The notes under the pieces were generated by a model, which was given only the letters and a program-made list of their open reading frames with translations, made no database searches and was not told where the DNA came from. The position numbers and the translations under genes were made by a program. 64,000 nt of DNA. It comes from Reinekea blandensis MED297 (lineage in GTDB: Bacteria > Pseudomonadota > Gammaproteobacteria > Pseudomonadales > Natronospirillaceae). Location of the stretch: the NCBI RefSeq assembly GCF_000153185.1, contig NZ_CH724152.1:250566-314565 (forward strand), in the 5' to 3' direction. Shown here piece by piece: positions 20,400 through 29,349 of the stretch (the first letter of the stretch is position 1; each line of letters opens with the position of its first letter).

Positions 20400-21701
20400 A
20401 TGCAATTTTCCGAACTGGCACTGGCCGACCCGATTCTGAAAGCGGTCACTGAACAGGGCTACACCACCCCCACGCCAATTCAGGCGCAAGGCATCCCGGC
20501 GGTACTTTCCGGCCGCGATCTGCTGGCCGCTGCCCAGACTGGTACCGGTAAAACTGCTGGATTTACGCTGCCCATCATTCAACACCTGATTACCGAGAAC
20601 CGACCGGTTAAAGCCAACCGTTGCCGGGTGTTGGTTCTGACACCGACCCGGGAGCTGGCTGCGCAGGTGGAGGACAATGTCACCGCCTATGCCAAGTACA
20701 CTGATGTTCGCTCTGAAGTCGTGTTCGGCGGGGTAAAAATTAACCCGCAAATGCAGAAACTGCGTCGCGGTGTGGACATTCTGGTGGCAACGCCGGGCCG
20801 TTTGCTGGACCTGCACAGTCAGAACGCCATCGATTTCCGGGATCTGGAAGTCCTGGTTCTGGACGAAGCCGACCGTATGTTGGACATGGGGTTCATCCAT
20901 GACATCCGCCGCATCATGCGTCTGTTGCCAACCCAGCGTCAGAACCTGATGTTTTCAGCGACGTTCTCTGATGAGATCCGCGCGCTGGCAAAAACCATTG
21001 TCGAGAACCCGGTTGAAGTGTCGGTAACACCGAAAAACACCACAGCCGAGCGGGTACGGCAACAGGTGATTCCGGTCGACAAAGCGAAGAAAACCGCCTT
21101 ATTGATCGATCTGCTTAAAAAAGAGACCTGGCATCAGGTGCTGGTGTTTAGCCGCACGAAGCATGGCGCCAACCGCATTGCGGAAAAGCTGAATAAAGCC
21201 AAAATCCCTGCGGCCGCGATTCATGGCAATAAGAGTCAGGGTGCTCGAACCCGCGCGCTGAGTGAGTTCAAAAGCAATGACATCCGCGTTCTGGTCGCCA
21301 CAGACATCGCCGCCCGCGGCATCGACATTGACCAGCTTCCGCACGTTATTAACTTCGATCTGCCCAATGTGGCTGAAGATTACGTACATCGCATCGGAAG
21401 AACCGGCCGGGCCGGCAGCGATGGCGATGCCATTTCATTTGCCTCACGCGATGAGGCCGATCTGCTGGCGGCCGTGCAGAACTTTATCGGTCAGGTGATT
21501 GAGCGGGTGGACTATCCGGGTTTTAAACCACAGGAAGCGCTGCCGGAACTGCCGCTGAATGTGAAACCAAAGAAACCCAAAAAGCCGAAAAAACCAAAGC
21601 CAGCGCCAGCGGCCGGGTCGGAGCACCGCGACGGTCAGAAACCGCCCGCGCGTCGCCGTCGGCGACGTCGTTCCGGTGGCCAGGGCGCAGCAAAAAGCTG
21701 A
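20400..21701 (+). CDS. rhlE: DEAD-box RNA helicase RhlE
   Basis: A 433-residue ATP-dependent RNA helicase. The Q motif and Walker A ([23 protein letters not shown]), [46 protein letters not shown] and [10 protein letters not shown] are all in order. The C-terminus is a very basic Lys-Pro and Arg tract ([21 protein letters not shown]) for RNA binding. The PTPIQ start and tail are typical of RhlE, which works in ribosome assembly and RNA decay. The ATG at 20400 is taken rather than an adjoining TTG. Confidence 0.93.
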   Translation: MQFSELALADPILKAVTEQGYTTPTPIQAQGIPAVLSGRDLLAAAQTGTGKTAGFTLPIIQHLITENRPVKANRCRVLVLTPTRELAAQVEDNVTAYAKYTDVRSEVVFGGVKINPQMQKLRRGVDILVATPGRLLDLHSQNAIDFRDLEVLVLDEADRMLDMGFIHDIRRIMRLLPTQRQNLMFSATFSDEIRALAKTIVENPVEVSVTPKNTTAERVRQQVIPVDKAKKTALLIDLLKKETWHQVLVFSRTKHGANRIAEKLNKAKIPAAAIHGNKSQGARTRALSEFKSNDIRVLVATDIAARGIDIDQLPHVINFDLPNVAEDYVHRIGRTGRAGSDGDAISFASRDEADLLAAVQNFIGQVIERVDYPGFKPQEALPELPLNVKPKKPKKPKKPKPAPAAGSEHRDGQKPPARRRRRRRSGGQGAAKS

Positions 21702-22051
21702 GCCCTGTTCAGCGTCTGGCCTATTCACTGCATGTTCTCACTGGCAATTAATGGTGTTGTCGACACGCCAAAATGCCTCATCGCCGCTCAGCCCAGAAAA
21801 AACTGACCGGCGTCAAATGACAAACCACGAAAAAACGCCACACTGAAGACGTTCCTTGCGACACAGGAAGTCTGCTTATGTCAGCTTCCCCGCACGTTTA
21901 CAGCGCATCCGCGGCTCCATGGCGAGCTAACTGTACCGTGCGGCCGTTTTACGGGCGAAAACACGGTTGGCCCTGACCTCACTCCTCTCCTCAGACTGTC
22001 TGCATCAGACATCCGGTAAGACAACAATAAATACCAACAGGAGATGACATT
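21702..22051 (+). other. Intergenic region, nothing certain
   Basis: 350 bases between rhlE and the EF-G-like gene. I see no convincing reading frame, terminator with a T-run or known RNA. A clear ribosome site (CAGGAGATGA) near the right end belongs to the next gene. Confidence 0.5.
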
Positions 22052-24082
22052 ATGTCTGTGAACAACATTCGCAACATAGCCTTTGCAGGGCAAGCCGGCG
22101 CCGGAAAAACCACCCTAATTGAGCGCCTGCTGTTTCACACCGGCCAGATTCCACAGATGGGCGAGATAAATCGGGGCAGCACCGTCTGTGATTACGATAC
22201 TCAATCGAAAGACCGACAGCATTCACTGAACCCGACCGTCGTTAACTTCACCTGGCAGGACCATCAGGTCAATGTCATCGACACCCCCGGAATGCCGGAC
22301 TTTATCGGCCGGTCCATCAGTGTGTTACCCGCTGTTGAATCGGTCGCGATGGTGATCGATGCCGCCGACGGTCCCGGCATTGTCTCTGAACGGCTCTTTA
22401 AAATGGCCAGCAAGCGGCAAAAATGCCGCCTCATCGTCGTCAACCGAATGGACGCCGATGAACTGGATCTGCCAGCCCTGTTAACCGAATTGCAGGATGA
22501 GTTTGGCACGGAAGTGCTGCCTATTAATCTGCCCGATGATCTGGGTGAGAGCGTAGTGGACTGCTATTTCGAACCGGACTATCAACAACCCACGCTGTTC
22601 AGTTCGGTTCAGGACGCGCACGATGCTCTGATCGATCAGGTGGTTGAAGTCGATGAAGCGTTGATGGAGGTGTATCTGGAGCAGGGGCAGGAGCTGGATC
22701 CGGAGCAGTTACACGACCCGTTCGAGCAGGCTCTGCGCAGTGAACACCTGATCCCGTTGTGCTTTGTTTCAGCCCGCACCGGTGCCGGTATCGATCAGTT
22801 GTTACGGGTAATCACCGAACTGATGCCAACGCCGTTGGAAGGCAATCCTCCACTGTTCATGAATCACGATCAGCCGGTGACACTGCAGCCCGCCGAAGAC
22901 GCCCACGTGTTGGCTCATGTGTTTAAGGTGGAAGTCGATCCGTTCATGGGACGTCTGGCTTTTCTGAGGGTGCATCAGGGGGTGCTGACAGCGGACAGCG
23001 CGCTTTACATCGGCGAAGAGAAAAAACCGGTTCGGGCCGCTCATCTGTTTCGCATTCAGGGCAAAGAACGTGAAGAGATCCCGCGTGCCGTTGCCGGTGA
23101 TATCTGCGCCATCGCCAAGTTGGAGGAACTGGATTTCGATTGTGTGCTGCACGACTCACACGACGAAGATCATTTCCATCTGCAGTCGCTCGAACTGCCA
23201 CCGCCGATGTTCAGCGTAGCGATTCAACCAACGCGTCGCGGTGATGAACAGAAGTTGTCTGACACGTTGCGCAAAATCACCGCCGAAGATCCGAGTCTGG
23301 TCATCAGCCATCGGGTTAACCTCAATGAAACCTTGCTGACCGGTGTTGGCGAGTTGCATCTGCAGGTTGCGATCGATCGTATGGAGGAGCAGTTTAAGTT
23401 GTCGGTGAAAACCTCCGAGCCTTCGATCGATTACCGCGAAACCATCACCAAGGCGGCTGAAGGCCACTATCGGCATAAAAAGCAGACCGGTGGTGCCGGG
23501 CAGTTTGGCGAAGTCTATCTGCGCATTCGCCCGTTAGGCCGTGGTGAAGGCTTCCGCTTTGTCGATAAGGTCGTTGGCGGTGCTATTCCTGGTGGCTTTA
23601 TCCCGGCGGTTGAAAAGGGTGTGCGTCAGATAATGAACGAAGGCGCCATTGCCGGCTTTACCATGCAGGACATTGAAGTCGAAGTGTACGATGGCAAGCA
23701 TCACGCCGTGGACTCGAAAGAAATTGCGTTCGTTCAAGCCGGGCGAAAGGCGTTTCTGGAGGCAGTCGGTAAGGCGTCGCCGATCATTCTTGAGCCGGTT
23801 GTCGACGTTCAGGTGGCGATTCCCAGCGATTGCATGGGCGATGTTTCCGGCGATATGGCAAGTCACCGGGGCGTCATCACCGACACTCGCATCGAAGGCA
23901 AAAACAAGACACTGCTGCGCTGTAAAGCGCCGTTGTCCGAGATGAGCGATTACTCACATCGGTTGAAGTCGCTCGCCAGTGGCGATGGCAGTTTTACGAT
24001 GGAGCTGTCGCACTTTGATCCGGTGCCGGCTAAAACTCAGGAGTCCTTGTCTCAGGGTTATCAGGTGAAAGAACTGGCCTGA
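22052..24082 (+). CDS. Elongation factor G-like GTPase (EF-G2 type)
   Basis: A 676-residue translational GTPase related to EF-G but shorter than housekeeping FusA. It has G1 (GQAGAGKTT), a G2 region with RGSTVCDYD, G3 (DTPGMPDF) and a G4 reading NRMD in place of NKxD. Domain IV, which enters the ribosomal A site in EF-G, is present (YRHKKQTGGAGQFGEVYLRIRP, GGAIPGGFIPAVEKG) and domain V follows. Such FusA paralogues occur widely; their role is unclear, possibly ribosome recycling or stress translation. A GTPase-active protein is likely. The gene is monocistronic by appearance. Confidence 0.87.
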   Translation: MSVNNIRNIAFAGQAGAGKTTLIERLLFHTGQIPQMGEINRGSTVCDYDTQSKDRQHSLNPTVVNFTWQDHQVNVIDTPGMPDFIGRSISVLPAVESVAMVIDAADGPGIVSERLFKMASKRQKCRLIVVNRMDADELDLPALLTELQDEFGTEVLPINLPDDLGESVVDCYFEPDYQQPTLFSSVQDAHDALIDQVVEVDEALMEVYLEQGQELDPEQLHDPFEQALRSEHLIPLCFVSARTGAGIDQLLRVITELMPTPLEGNPPLFMNHDQPVTLQPAEDAHVLAHVFKVEVDPFMGRLAFLRVHQGVLTADSALYIGEEKKPVRAAHLFRIQGKEREEIPRAVAGDICAIAKLEELDFDCVLHDSHDEDHFHLQSLELPPPMFSVAIQPTRRGDEQKLSDTLRKITAEDPSLVISHRVNLNETLLTGVGELHLQVAIDRMEEQFKLSVKTSEPSIDYRETITKAAEGHYRHKKQTGGAGQFGEVYLRIRPLGRGEGFRFVDKVVGGAIPGGFIPAVEKGVRQIMNEGAIAGFTMQDIEVEVYDGKHHAVDSKEIAFVQAGRKAFLEAVGKASPIILEPVVDVQVAIPSDCMGDVSGDMASHRGVITDTRIEGKNKTLLRCKAPLSEMSDYSHRLKSLASGDGSFTMELSHFDPVPAKTQESLSQGYQVKELA

Positions 24083-24090
24083 TGTCATCG

Positions 24091-24125
24091 GCCGCCATCC
24101 TTCGCATAAGTGACAGGATGGCGGC
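24091..24125 (+). terminator. Strong hairpin after the EF-G-like gene
   Basis: The stem GCCGCCATCCT (24091-24101) pairs perfectly with AGGATGGCGGC (24115-24125). It starts 9 bases after the stop codon. The following bases (GTCTGTG) are only weakly T-rich, so it may act as a terminator or as an mRNA-protecting hairpin. Confidence 0.6.
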
Positions 24126-24225
24126 GTCTGTGCCGGTCAAAGGTCACAAATCCAGACTTCGTCCATGACAATTGGCGTGAAGCATCATACATTGGCCTCA
24201 GAATCGTTCGCCGGGTCATGCAGAT

Positions 24226-25356
24226 ATGCGCATTTTTCAAACCATAGGAATAGGCTTTAGCCTCTTACTGAGCTGTGCCGGTTTTGCCGACGAGCACAGC
24301 GATTTTCAACGTCTGGTTGAAACCACAGTGATCGACTATCGGGCGCAGGGTGACCTGGTGGGGCTCGGTGCGGTAGTCGTTCATCAGGGTGACATTCAGG
24401 CGATGGCCGTCGATGGTGAACGTAAGGTGCGCAGTGGTGTTGCCCTGTCGGTGAACGATTACTGGCACATCGGTTCGGTGACCAAGTCTTTCACCGCGAC
24501 CATGATTGCGCGTCTGGTCGAGCAGGGGCGACTGGATTGGCAAATGAGCGTCGGCGATGTGTTTGCTGACGTCACCGAGGTGCATCCCGGCTGGCAAAAC
24601 GTCACGCTCTATCAACTGTTGACACACACCTCAGGTGCCGACACGAACTTCTCTCTCTTTGTTCACGCACAATCGCCTGCGCCTGGTTTGGAGCGAATGG
24701 CCGCCCGGGAACGGGCCGTGGTCAGCGAAATTCGAAAAGCGCCGGCCAAAACACCCGGTCGCCAGTTTGCCTATTCCAATGTTGGCTATACCGTGGCCGG
24801 CGTGATGGCCGAGAAAGTCACCGGCCAGCCCTGGGAAGCGCTGATGAAACAGGAGCTGCTGCGGCCGCTTGGGTTGAACAGCGCGGGCTTTGGCGCACCT
24901 GCGGACAATGGCACGCCGCTCAGTCAGCCACGCGGGCACCGTTCTGTGTTTGGTGTACGTATCGCCTCGGCGATGGATGCCGACAACACGCCCATCATCG
25001 GACCAGCCGGAACGCTGCACATGTCGATGACCGATCTGGCCACTTACGCCACGGAGCATTTAAAGGGTCGTAAGGGTGAGGGCGTCTTACTGCCGGCGCC
25101 GGTATACGATCAACTGCACCAGCCGCATCTGGATAACTACGCAATGGGGTGGCTCGTAAACAGCGATGACCCATACGGGCTTGGTGACATGATCTGGCAC
25201 AATGGCTCCAACACCCGTTGGTACACGTTGCTTGTGCTGTTTCCCGAACAGGATCTGGCCATTGCTGTGGTGGCGAATGACGGGCGCATCAGTCATGTGC
25301 AGTCGTACGCCTGGCAGGTGATTGAGTCCATCGCTGAGGCTTGGTCGTCATCATAA
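24226..25356 (+). CDS. Serine hydrolase, beta-lactamase/D-Ala carboxypeptidase family
   Basis: A 376-residue exported enzyme with a signal peptide (residues 1 to about 21, cut near GFA-DE). The penicillin-binding-protein type active site is visible: S84-V-T-K87 in HIGSVTKSFT, and the Tyr-Ser-Asn triad at 183-185 in FAYSNVGYTVAG, with HNGSNTRW as the third element. The family includes class C beta-lactamases, esterases and peptidases, and substrate cannot be deduced. It has no partner genes and a weak ribosome site. Confidence 0.88.
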   Translation: MRIFQTIGIGFSLLLSCAGFADEHSDFQRLVETTVIDYRAQGDLVGLGAVVVHQGDIQAMAVDGERKVRSGVALSVNDYWHIGSVTKSFTATMIARLVEQGRLDWQMSVGDVFADVTEVHPGWQNVTLYQLLTHTSGADTNFSLFVHAQSPAPGLERMAARERAVVSEIRKAPAKTPGRQFAYSNVGYTVAGVMAEKVTGQPWEALMKQELLRPLGLNSAGFGAPADNGTPLSQPRGHRSVFGVRIASAMDADNTPIIGPAGTLHMSMTDLATYATEHLKGRKGEGVLLPAPVYDQLHQPHLDNYAMGWLVNSDDPYGLGDMIWHNGSNTRWYTLLVLFPEQDLAIAVVANDGRISHVQSYAWQVIESIAEAWSSS

Positions 25357-25435
25357 AACGGTCACCGCGCCGACACGGTTTTGTCATTCCTAAGCGGTTC
25401 AATAGCGCCGGAATTTCTGAACAAGGTGCAGCACC

Positions 25436-25609
25436 GTGATCGAAGAATATCGAGTATTACAGGACGATGGCGTTAACCGTCAGCGACATTATCGTGTCGG
25501 TTCGCCGGGCCTTGTCGTTCCGGGCGAGATTCGTCAGCTGATCGGCCAGCGCATGCGTCAGTTCCTGCGCCCGACACAACGTTGGAGCCGCTCACGCCGC
25601 ATTCGCTGA
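25436..25609 (+). CDS. Possible small basic protein, 57 residues
   Basis: A GTG-started reading frame with AAGGTG about 8 bases upstream and good codon use for this genome. The product is Arg-rich, with a basic C-terminus (RPTQRWSRSRRIR) and no membrane segment. I do not recognise it. It lies between the serine hydrolase and the PaiB-like gene, on the same strand. It could be spurious. Confidence 0.4.
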   Translation: MIEEYRVLQDDGVNRQRHYRVGSPGLVVPGEIRQLIGQRMRQFLRPTQRWSRSRRIR

Positions 25610-25666
25610 GGCTCGTTAAGGGGTGTTACACTGCCGCTTCTGTTTGCATCATAGAGCCGGACCGAC

Positions 25667-26269
25667 ATGTACATCCCAAAACATTTTCGTGCGACCGATC
25701 GTGCTGTCATCGAGGCGTTTATCCAGCAGCATGCCTTTGGTCAATTGGTCAGTCAGGTGAATGATCGACCCTATGTGACCCATCTGCCCTTTCTGCTCAG
25801 CGACGATGGCCAAACGCTATATGCTCATTTGGCGCGTCAGAATCCACAGTTGGATAATCTCGGTGAACAGACAGTGATGGTTACTTTTCAGGGCCCTCAC
25901 GATTACATCTCACCCAGCTGGTACGAACAGCCGGGTGTACCGACCTGGAATTATCAGGCGGTGCATGTATACGGCACTGTTCGTCGTATCGAAGACGCGG
26001 CGGAGTTGTCCGCGTTGGTGAACCAGTTGTCGGTGCAGTACGAGCAGGCACAACCGGTGCCCTGGTCACCACAATACAAAGCGGCGATGCTCAACGCCAT
26101 TGTCGGTATCGCGATCGACATTAACGACATTGAGGCCAAGTTTAAGCTGAGTCAGAACCGTTCCGATGCGGATCGTCAGGCGGTCATCGCCAGGCTTCAG
26201 GAACGATCGTCGTCGGCTTTGGCAGAGGCTATGCAACAGTCGTTGAACGCAGAAAGGGATTTGTCATGA
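25667..26269 (+). CDS. PaiB-like FMN-binding regulatory protein
   Basis: A 200-residue protein of the PaiB family (FMN-binding split barrel, described as a negative regulator in Bacillus). The opening MYIPKHFRATDRAVIEAFIQQHAFGQLVS, then THLPFLL, and SPSWYEQPGVPTWNYQAVHVYG are diagnostic. Whether it binds DNA here is unknown; many members are simply flavin or haem binding oxidoreductase-like proteins. It overlaps the following methyltransferase by 4 bases, so the two are co-translated. Confidence 0.88.
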   Translation: MYIPKHFRATDRAVIEAFIQQHAFGQLVSQVNDRPYVTHLPFLLSDDGQTLYAHLARQNPQLDNLGEQTVMVTFQGPHDYISPSWYEQPGVPTWNYQAVHVYGTVRRIEDAAELSALVNQLSVQYEQAQPVPWSPQYKAAMLNAIVGIAIDINDIEAKFKLSQNRSDADRQAVIARLQERSSSALAEAMQQSLNAERDLS

Positions 26270-27000
26270 CGTATTTTTCGACCGATCAGGCGGCGGTTCG
26301 TTATGCCCGGTTTCGCCCAAAGGTTCACGATGTTGTCCGTGAGTGGTTAGCCGGTTTTATTGACCTGCCGGTGCCTCGTGCATTGGATGTTGCCTGCGGC
26401 ACGGGCGACTCGACTCAGGCGCTGATCCCGATCGTCGATGACGTCATTGGTATTGACCAATCGAACGACATGCTGGCCCAAGCACGCGCGCAAAATCTGA
26501 CCGTGCATTGCTTACCTTATCAGCAGGCCTCTTCGCTTGGTCGCTTTCAATTGATTACCACCTGCATGGCATTTCACTGGTTTGATCGGGACGAAGCCAT
26601 TGAAGCCTACAAACAGGCATCAGAGCCGGGGGCATTGTGGCTGAACTACAACTTCGCGTTTGCCGGCAGTGAGCATTGTGAGGCTTTTAACCGATGGTTC
26701 GAGCAGACCTATTTAACGATGTTCCCGACACCAAAACGTAACCCACCGATGGCCGCCATCGACCAGGACGCAGAACTGGAAAAGCTGTCCGAAGGTGAGG
26801 GCGAACTACCGATACGTTTAAGTCGTGATGCCCTGGTTGGCTATCTGACCACGCAATCGAACATCGAGGCTGCCGTTGTCGCCGGGCAAACCTATGAACA
26901 GATCGAAAGCACCTTGCATCAGGCGTTTGCCGAGATGCCGATGGATGAACACTTTCGCTACCGGTTTCACTATGAACTGTATCGGTACCAGCCATGTTAA
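26266..27000 (+). CDS. Class I SAM-dependent methyltransferase
   Basis: A 244-residue methyltransferase. SAM-binding motif I reads ALDVACGTGDSTQAL, followed by an acidic residue in VIGIDQSNDML. The motif TCMAFHWFD is typical of small-molecule methyltransferases of the UbiE-like type. The substrate is unknown. It is the middle gene of a compact trio (PaiB-like, methyltransferase, acetyltransferase), overlapping at both ends. Confidence 0.85.
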   Translation: MTYFSTDQAAVRYARFRPKVHDVVREWLAGFIDLPVPRALDVACGTGDSTQALIPIVDDVIGIDQSNDMLAQARAQNLTVHCLPYQQASSLGRFQLITTCMAFHWFDRDEAIEAYKQASEPGALWLNYNFAFAGSEHCEAFNRWFEQTYLTMFPTPKRNPPMAAIDQDAELEKLSEGEGELPIRLSRDALVGYLTTQSNIEAAVVAGQTYEQIESTLHQAFAEMPMDEHFRYRFHYELYRYQPC

Positions 27001-27449
27001 ATCTGTCCTTTCGCGAGGCGCAGCCGGCGGACAAAGCCTGGGCTTTTGATATTAAAAGTGAAGCGGAATACCCCTATGTTCAGGCGGTTTTTGGCTGGGA
27101 ACCGAAGGTTCAGCAAACCTTACACGAACAGGAATGGCAACGAACGACGCCCACTGTGATTGAGGCCGACGGCGAACGAATTGGCTTTTTTTCTCTGGAA
27201 ACCGAAGGTGAGCGATGTTATCTGCGACGGTTTTTTCTGGATGCACGTTATCGACAACGCGGTGTGGGTGGCTGGGTGCTGCAGCAGATACGCAACGCTG
27301 AGTCCATCCGGCAGTCAGGGTTGTGGGTGGTCGTGTTTAGTGCAAACCCGGCGGTGATGTTTTACGAGCGCCTGGGCTTTCAGCGGGTGGACGGTGATGA
27401 ACGGTTTGTCACTTTGTATTGGTCTGCACCAGACCCTCAATACGATTGA
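26994..27449 (+). CDS. GNAT N-acetyltransferase
   Basis: A 151-residue acetyltransferase with the acetyl-CoA loop RFFLDARYRQRGVGGWVLQQI and a later PAVMFYERLGFQRV, the usual GNAT B motif. It overlaps the methyltransferase by 7 bases. Its last 41 bases overlap the end of the minus-strand binding-protein gene, another tail-to-tail overlap in this compact genome. The substrate cannot be inferred. Confidence 0.87.
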   Translation: MLNLSFREAQPADKAWAFDIKSEAEYPYVQAVFGWEPKVQQTLHEQEWQRTTPTVIEADGERIGFFSLETEGERCYLRRFFLDARYRQRGVGGWVLQQIRNAESIRQSGLWVVVFSANPAVMFYERLGFQRVDGDERFVTLYWSAPDPQYD

Positions 27450-28119
27450 GAATGGCCACTAAGGCGTCCGCTTGCGGGTGCGAACTGTTGACGTACATGA
27501 CCAGTGGATCAAACGTCTGCATAGGAACCGGGGCCGGTGTGAGTTCATCGGCGACACCTAAACGTCGGGCGGCATCCATGACGGCCTCTTCGACGCCCAA
27601 CACAAAGTCCACCCGTTCGGCCACCAACATCCGCACGGCCGATTCAAAATTCGGCACTGAAATCGGGATGCCCCCTAAAATGACGGTCGTGTCGTTTTCA
27701 GCGTTCTGAAATAAAAACCCGAGCCGGGCCACGGTCGCGCCATCGATCGCTGAAAACGCCCGGGTACTGTTGACGTGTCGGAACAGTCGGCGATAGATGG
27801 GCTCCCCCACAAAACGGAACTCGAGAATGGCTTCATCGACGTATTCCGGTGATACCAGAGATGCCAGAAACTCATGGCGGTTGAGCGTGGCTTGCAAGCG
27901 TGCTGGCGGGAGCAGGTTCATGTCAGCCTCGGCGTCGAAGTCCTCGAGCAACCTGTTCAGGAACGCAACGGTAACCCCGGGCCGCGATGAGTCCTCAGTG
28001 ACAAAGGGCGGGTAGGCGATGCCATGGACCGGATATGACGTCTTCCCCCAGACCGACTGAGCGAAAAGCAGGAGTATGGCGGGTACGGCAATCCTGAGGT
28101 TTAACACCAACTTGTTCAT
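27409..28119 (-). CDS. Periplasmic solute-binding-like protein
   Basis: A 236-residue exported protein with a signal peptide (MNKLVLNLRIAVPAILLLFAQSVWG). The mature part resembles the amino-acid-binding SBP_bac_3 family (YPVHGIAYPPFVTED..., VTVAFLNRLLED), but the ligand loop is diverged and no transporter genes adjoin. It may be a stand-alone sensor or scavenger. The start at 28119 is chosen to give a proper signal peptide; an earlier ATG at 28155 would bury it. Confidence 0.7.
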   Translation of the reverse strand: MNKLVLNLRIAVPAILLLFAQSVWGKTSYPVHGIAYPPFVTEDSSRPGVTVAFLNRLLEDFDAEADMNLLPPARLQATLNRHEFLASLVSPEYVDEAILEFRFVGEPIYRRLFRHVNSTRAFSAIDGATVARLGFLFQNAENDTTVILGGIPISVPNFESAVRMLVAERVDFVLGVEEAVMDAARRLGVADELTPAPVPMQTFDPLVMYVNSSHPQADALVAILNRIEGLVQTNTK

Positions 28120-28211
28120 GCCCAATCTATAGTACAGGCCGGTTTGCATTGCCAACTTGAATAGGTAAATATGGCCCGATCACTGTATGAGTCATGGGTA
28201 GGGACCGATCA

Positions 28212-28673
28212 ATGTTACAGCTTCAAATGGATGCATTAACTGACGGAGCGGTGATTGCATTGCTCAATGAACATCGACAGCAGATGCAGCGTTACTCACC
28301 TGCCGAGAGTATTCACGCGTTGGATGAAGCGGCCATCCGGCAACCGGAGGTGACCTTCTGGTCGGTTCGTGATGGCGACACCATTGCCGGCTGCGGCGCC
28401 CTGAAAGCGCTGAACGACAAGCACGGCGAAATTAAATCCATGAAAACCTCCGAGCACTTTCTGCGTCAGGGCGTGGCCGCGCAGATACTGGATGCCATCA
28501 TCGCAGAGGCCCGGCAACGGGGGTATCAACGGCTCAGTCTGGAAACCGGCACGCATGAGGCCTTTTTACCGGCGATTCGGCTCTATCAGCGAGCCGGTTT
28601 TATCGACTGTGAGCCCTTTGCGGACTATCAACCGGACCCTCACAGTCGCTTTCTCTCCCTGACGCTGTCATGA
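28212..28673 (+). CDS. GNAT N-acetyltransferase
   Basis: A 153-residue acetyltransferase. The acetyl-CoA site reads IKSMKTSEHFLRQGVAAQILDAII, and AIRLYQRAGFIDCEPF follows, matching the YafP/YjdJ-type subgroup. The ATG at 28212 is preferred over one at 28194 because AGGGACC is 7 bases upstream and the shorter start fits relatives. It overlaps the next gene by 4 bases. Confidence 0.87.
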   Translation: MLQLQMDALTDGAVIALLNEHRQQMQRYSPAESIHALDEAAIRQPEVTFWSVRDGDTIAGCGALKALNDKHGEIKSMKTSEHFLRQGVAAQILDAIIAEARQRGYQRLSLETGTHEAFLPAIRLYQRAGFIDCEPFADYQPDPHSRFLSLTLS

Positions 28674-29251
28674 CGGCCGCGCAGCGTTCATCAGTATCGG
28701 TGCCCGAGCGTATTGTTATCGTCGGTTCCAGTTGCGCGGGGAAAACCACCTTTGCCGCGCGGGTCGGTAGCGGCCTGGGGCTGCAACATACCCAACTGGA
28801 TGAACTGCACTGGCTACCCGATTGGGTCGCGCGGGACCCGGACGACTTTCTGGCCCGCGTCATCGACGCTGCGGCCGAAGAACGCTGGGTGATGGATGGC
28901 AATTACCAGAAAGTTCGCCCGCATCTGTGGTCTCGCGCCACCACCATTATCTGGCTCAACTACTCATTTCCCCGTGTGCTGTGGCGCTGCCTGAAGCGAT
29001 CGGTTTGGCGCAGCCTGACCGGGGAAACACTCTATGCCGGCAATGTCGAATCGTTTCGGCGCACCTTCCTGTCTAAGGACTCGATCCTGTTGTGGGTGAT
29101 GACGAACTTCGGTGAAAAACGCCGGCGCTACGAAACGCTGCTGTCGTCTGAGCTGACCAACCATTGCACGGTCATTGAATGTCGTCGGCCTGCAGATGCC
29201 GAACAATGGTTGAAGCAGCAGACCCTTAATGATGTGTTGCCCGCGTCATAG
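28670..29251 (+). CDS. P-loop kinase-like protein (FlaR/adenylate kinase-related)
   Basis: A 193-residue nucleotide-binding protein. Walker A is GSSCAGKTTF and the segment LQHTQLDELHWLPDW ... WVMDGNYQKVRP matches the AAA/adenylate-kinase-like proteins sometimes labelled topology modulation protein. It lacks the full adenylate-kinase LID, so the substrate is open. It overlaps the GNAT gene by 4 bases. Confidence 0.8.
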   Translation: MTAAQRSSVSVPERIVIVGSSCAGKTTFAARVGSGLGLQHTQLDELHWLPDWVARDPDDFLARVIDAAAEERWVMDGNYQKVRPHLWSRATTIIWLNYSFPRVLWRCLKRSVWRSLTGETLYAGNVESFRRTFLSKDSILLWVMTNFGEKRRRYETLLSSELTNHCTVIECRRPADAEQWLKQQTLNDVLPAS

Positions 29252-29268
29252 CCGGGATCAATGGTATA

Positions 29269-29296
29269 GTTAAATAAATATGTGTATTTATTTAAC
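29269..29296. promoter_or_regulatory. Perfect 12-base inverted repeat, likely operator
   Basis: GTTAAATAAATA (29269-29280) and TATTTATTTAAC (29285-29296) form an exact dyad around TGTG. It stands out as very AT-rich against its GC-rich surroundings and lies 54 bases before the questin-oxidase-like gene. No T-run follows, so an operator is more likely than a terminator. No regulator gene adjoins. Confidence 0.6.
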
Positions 29297-29349
29297 TGCG
29301 GAGTCCTTATCATGCTGGCTGTGATTCAATTTTCGCGGGAGCTGCCATC

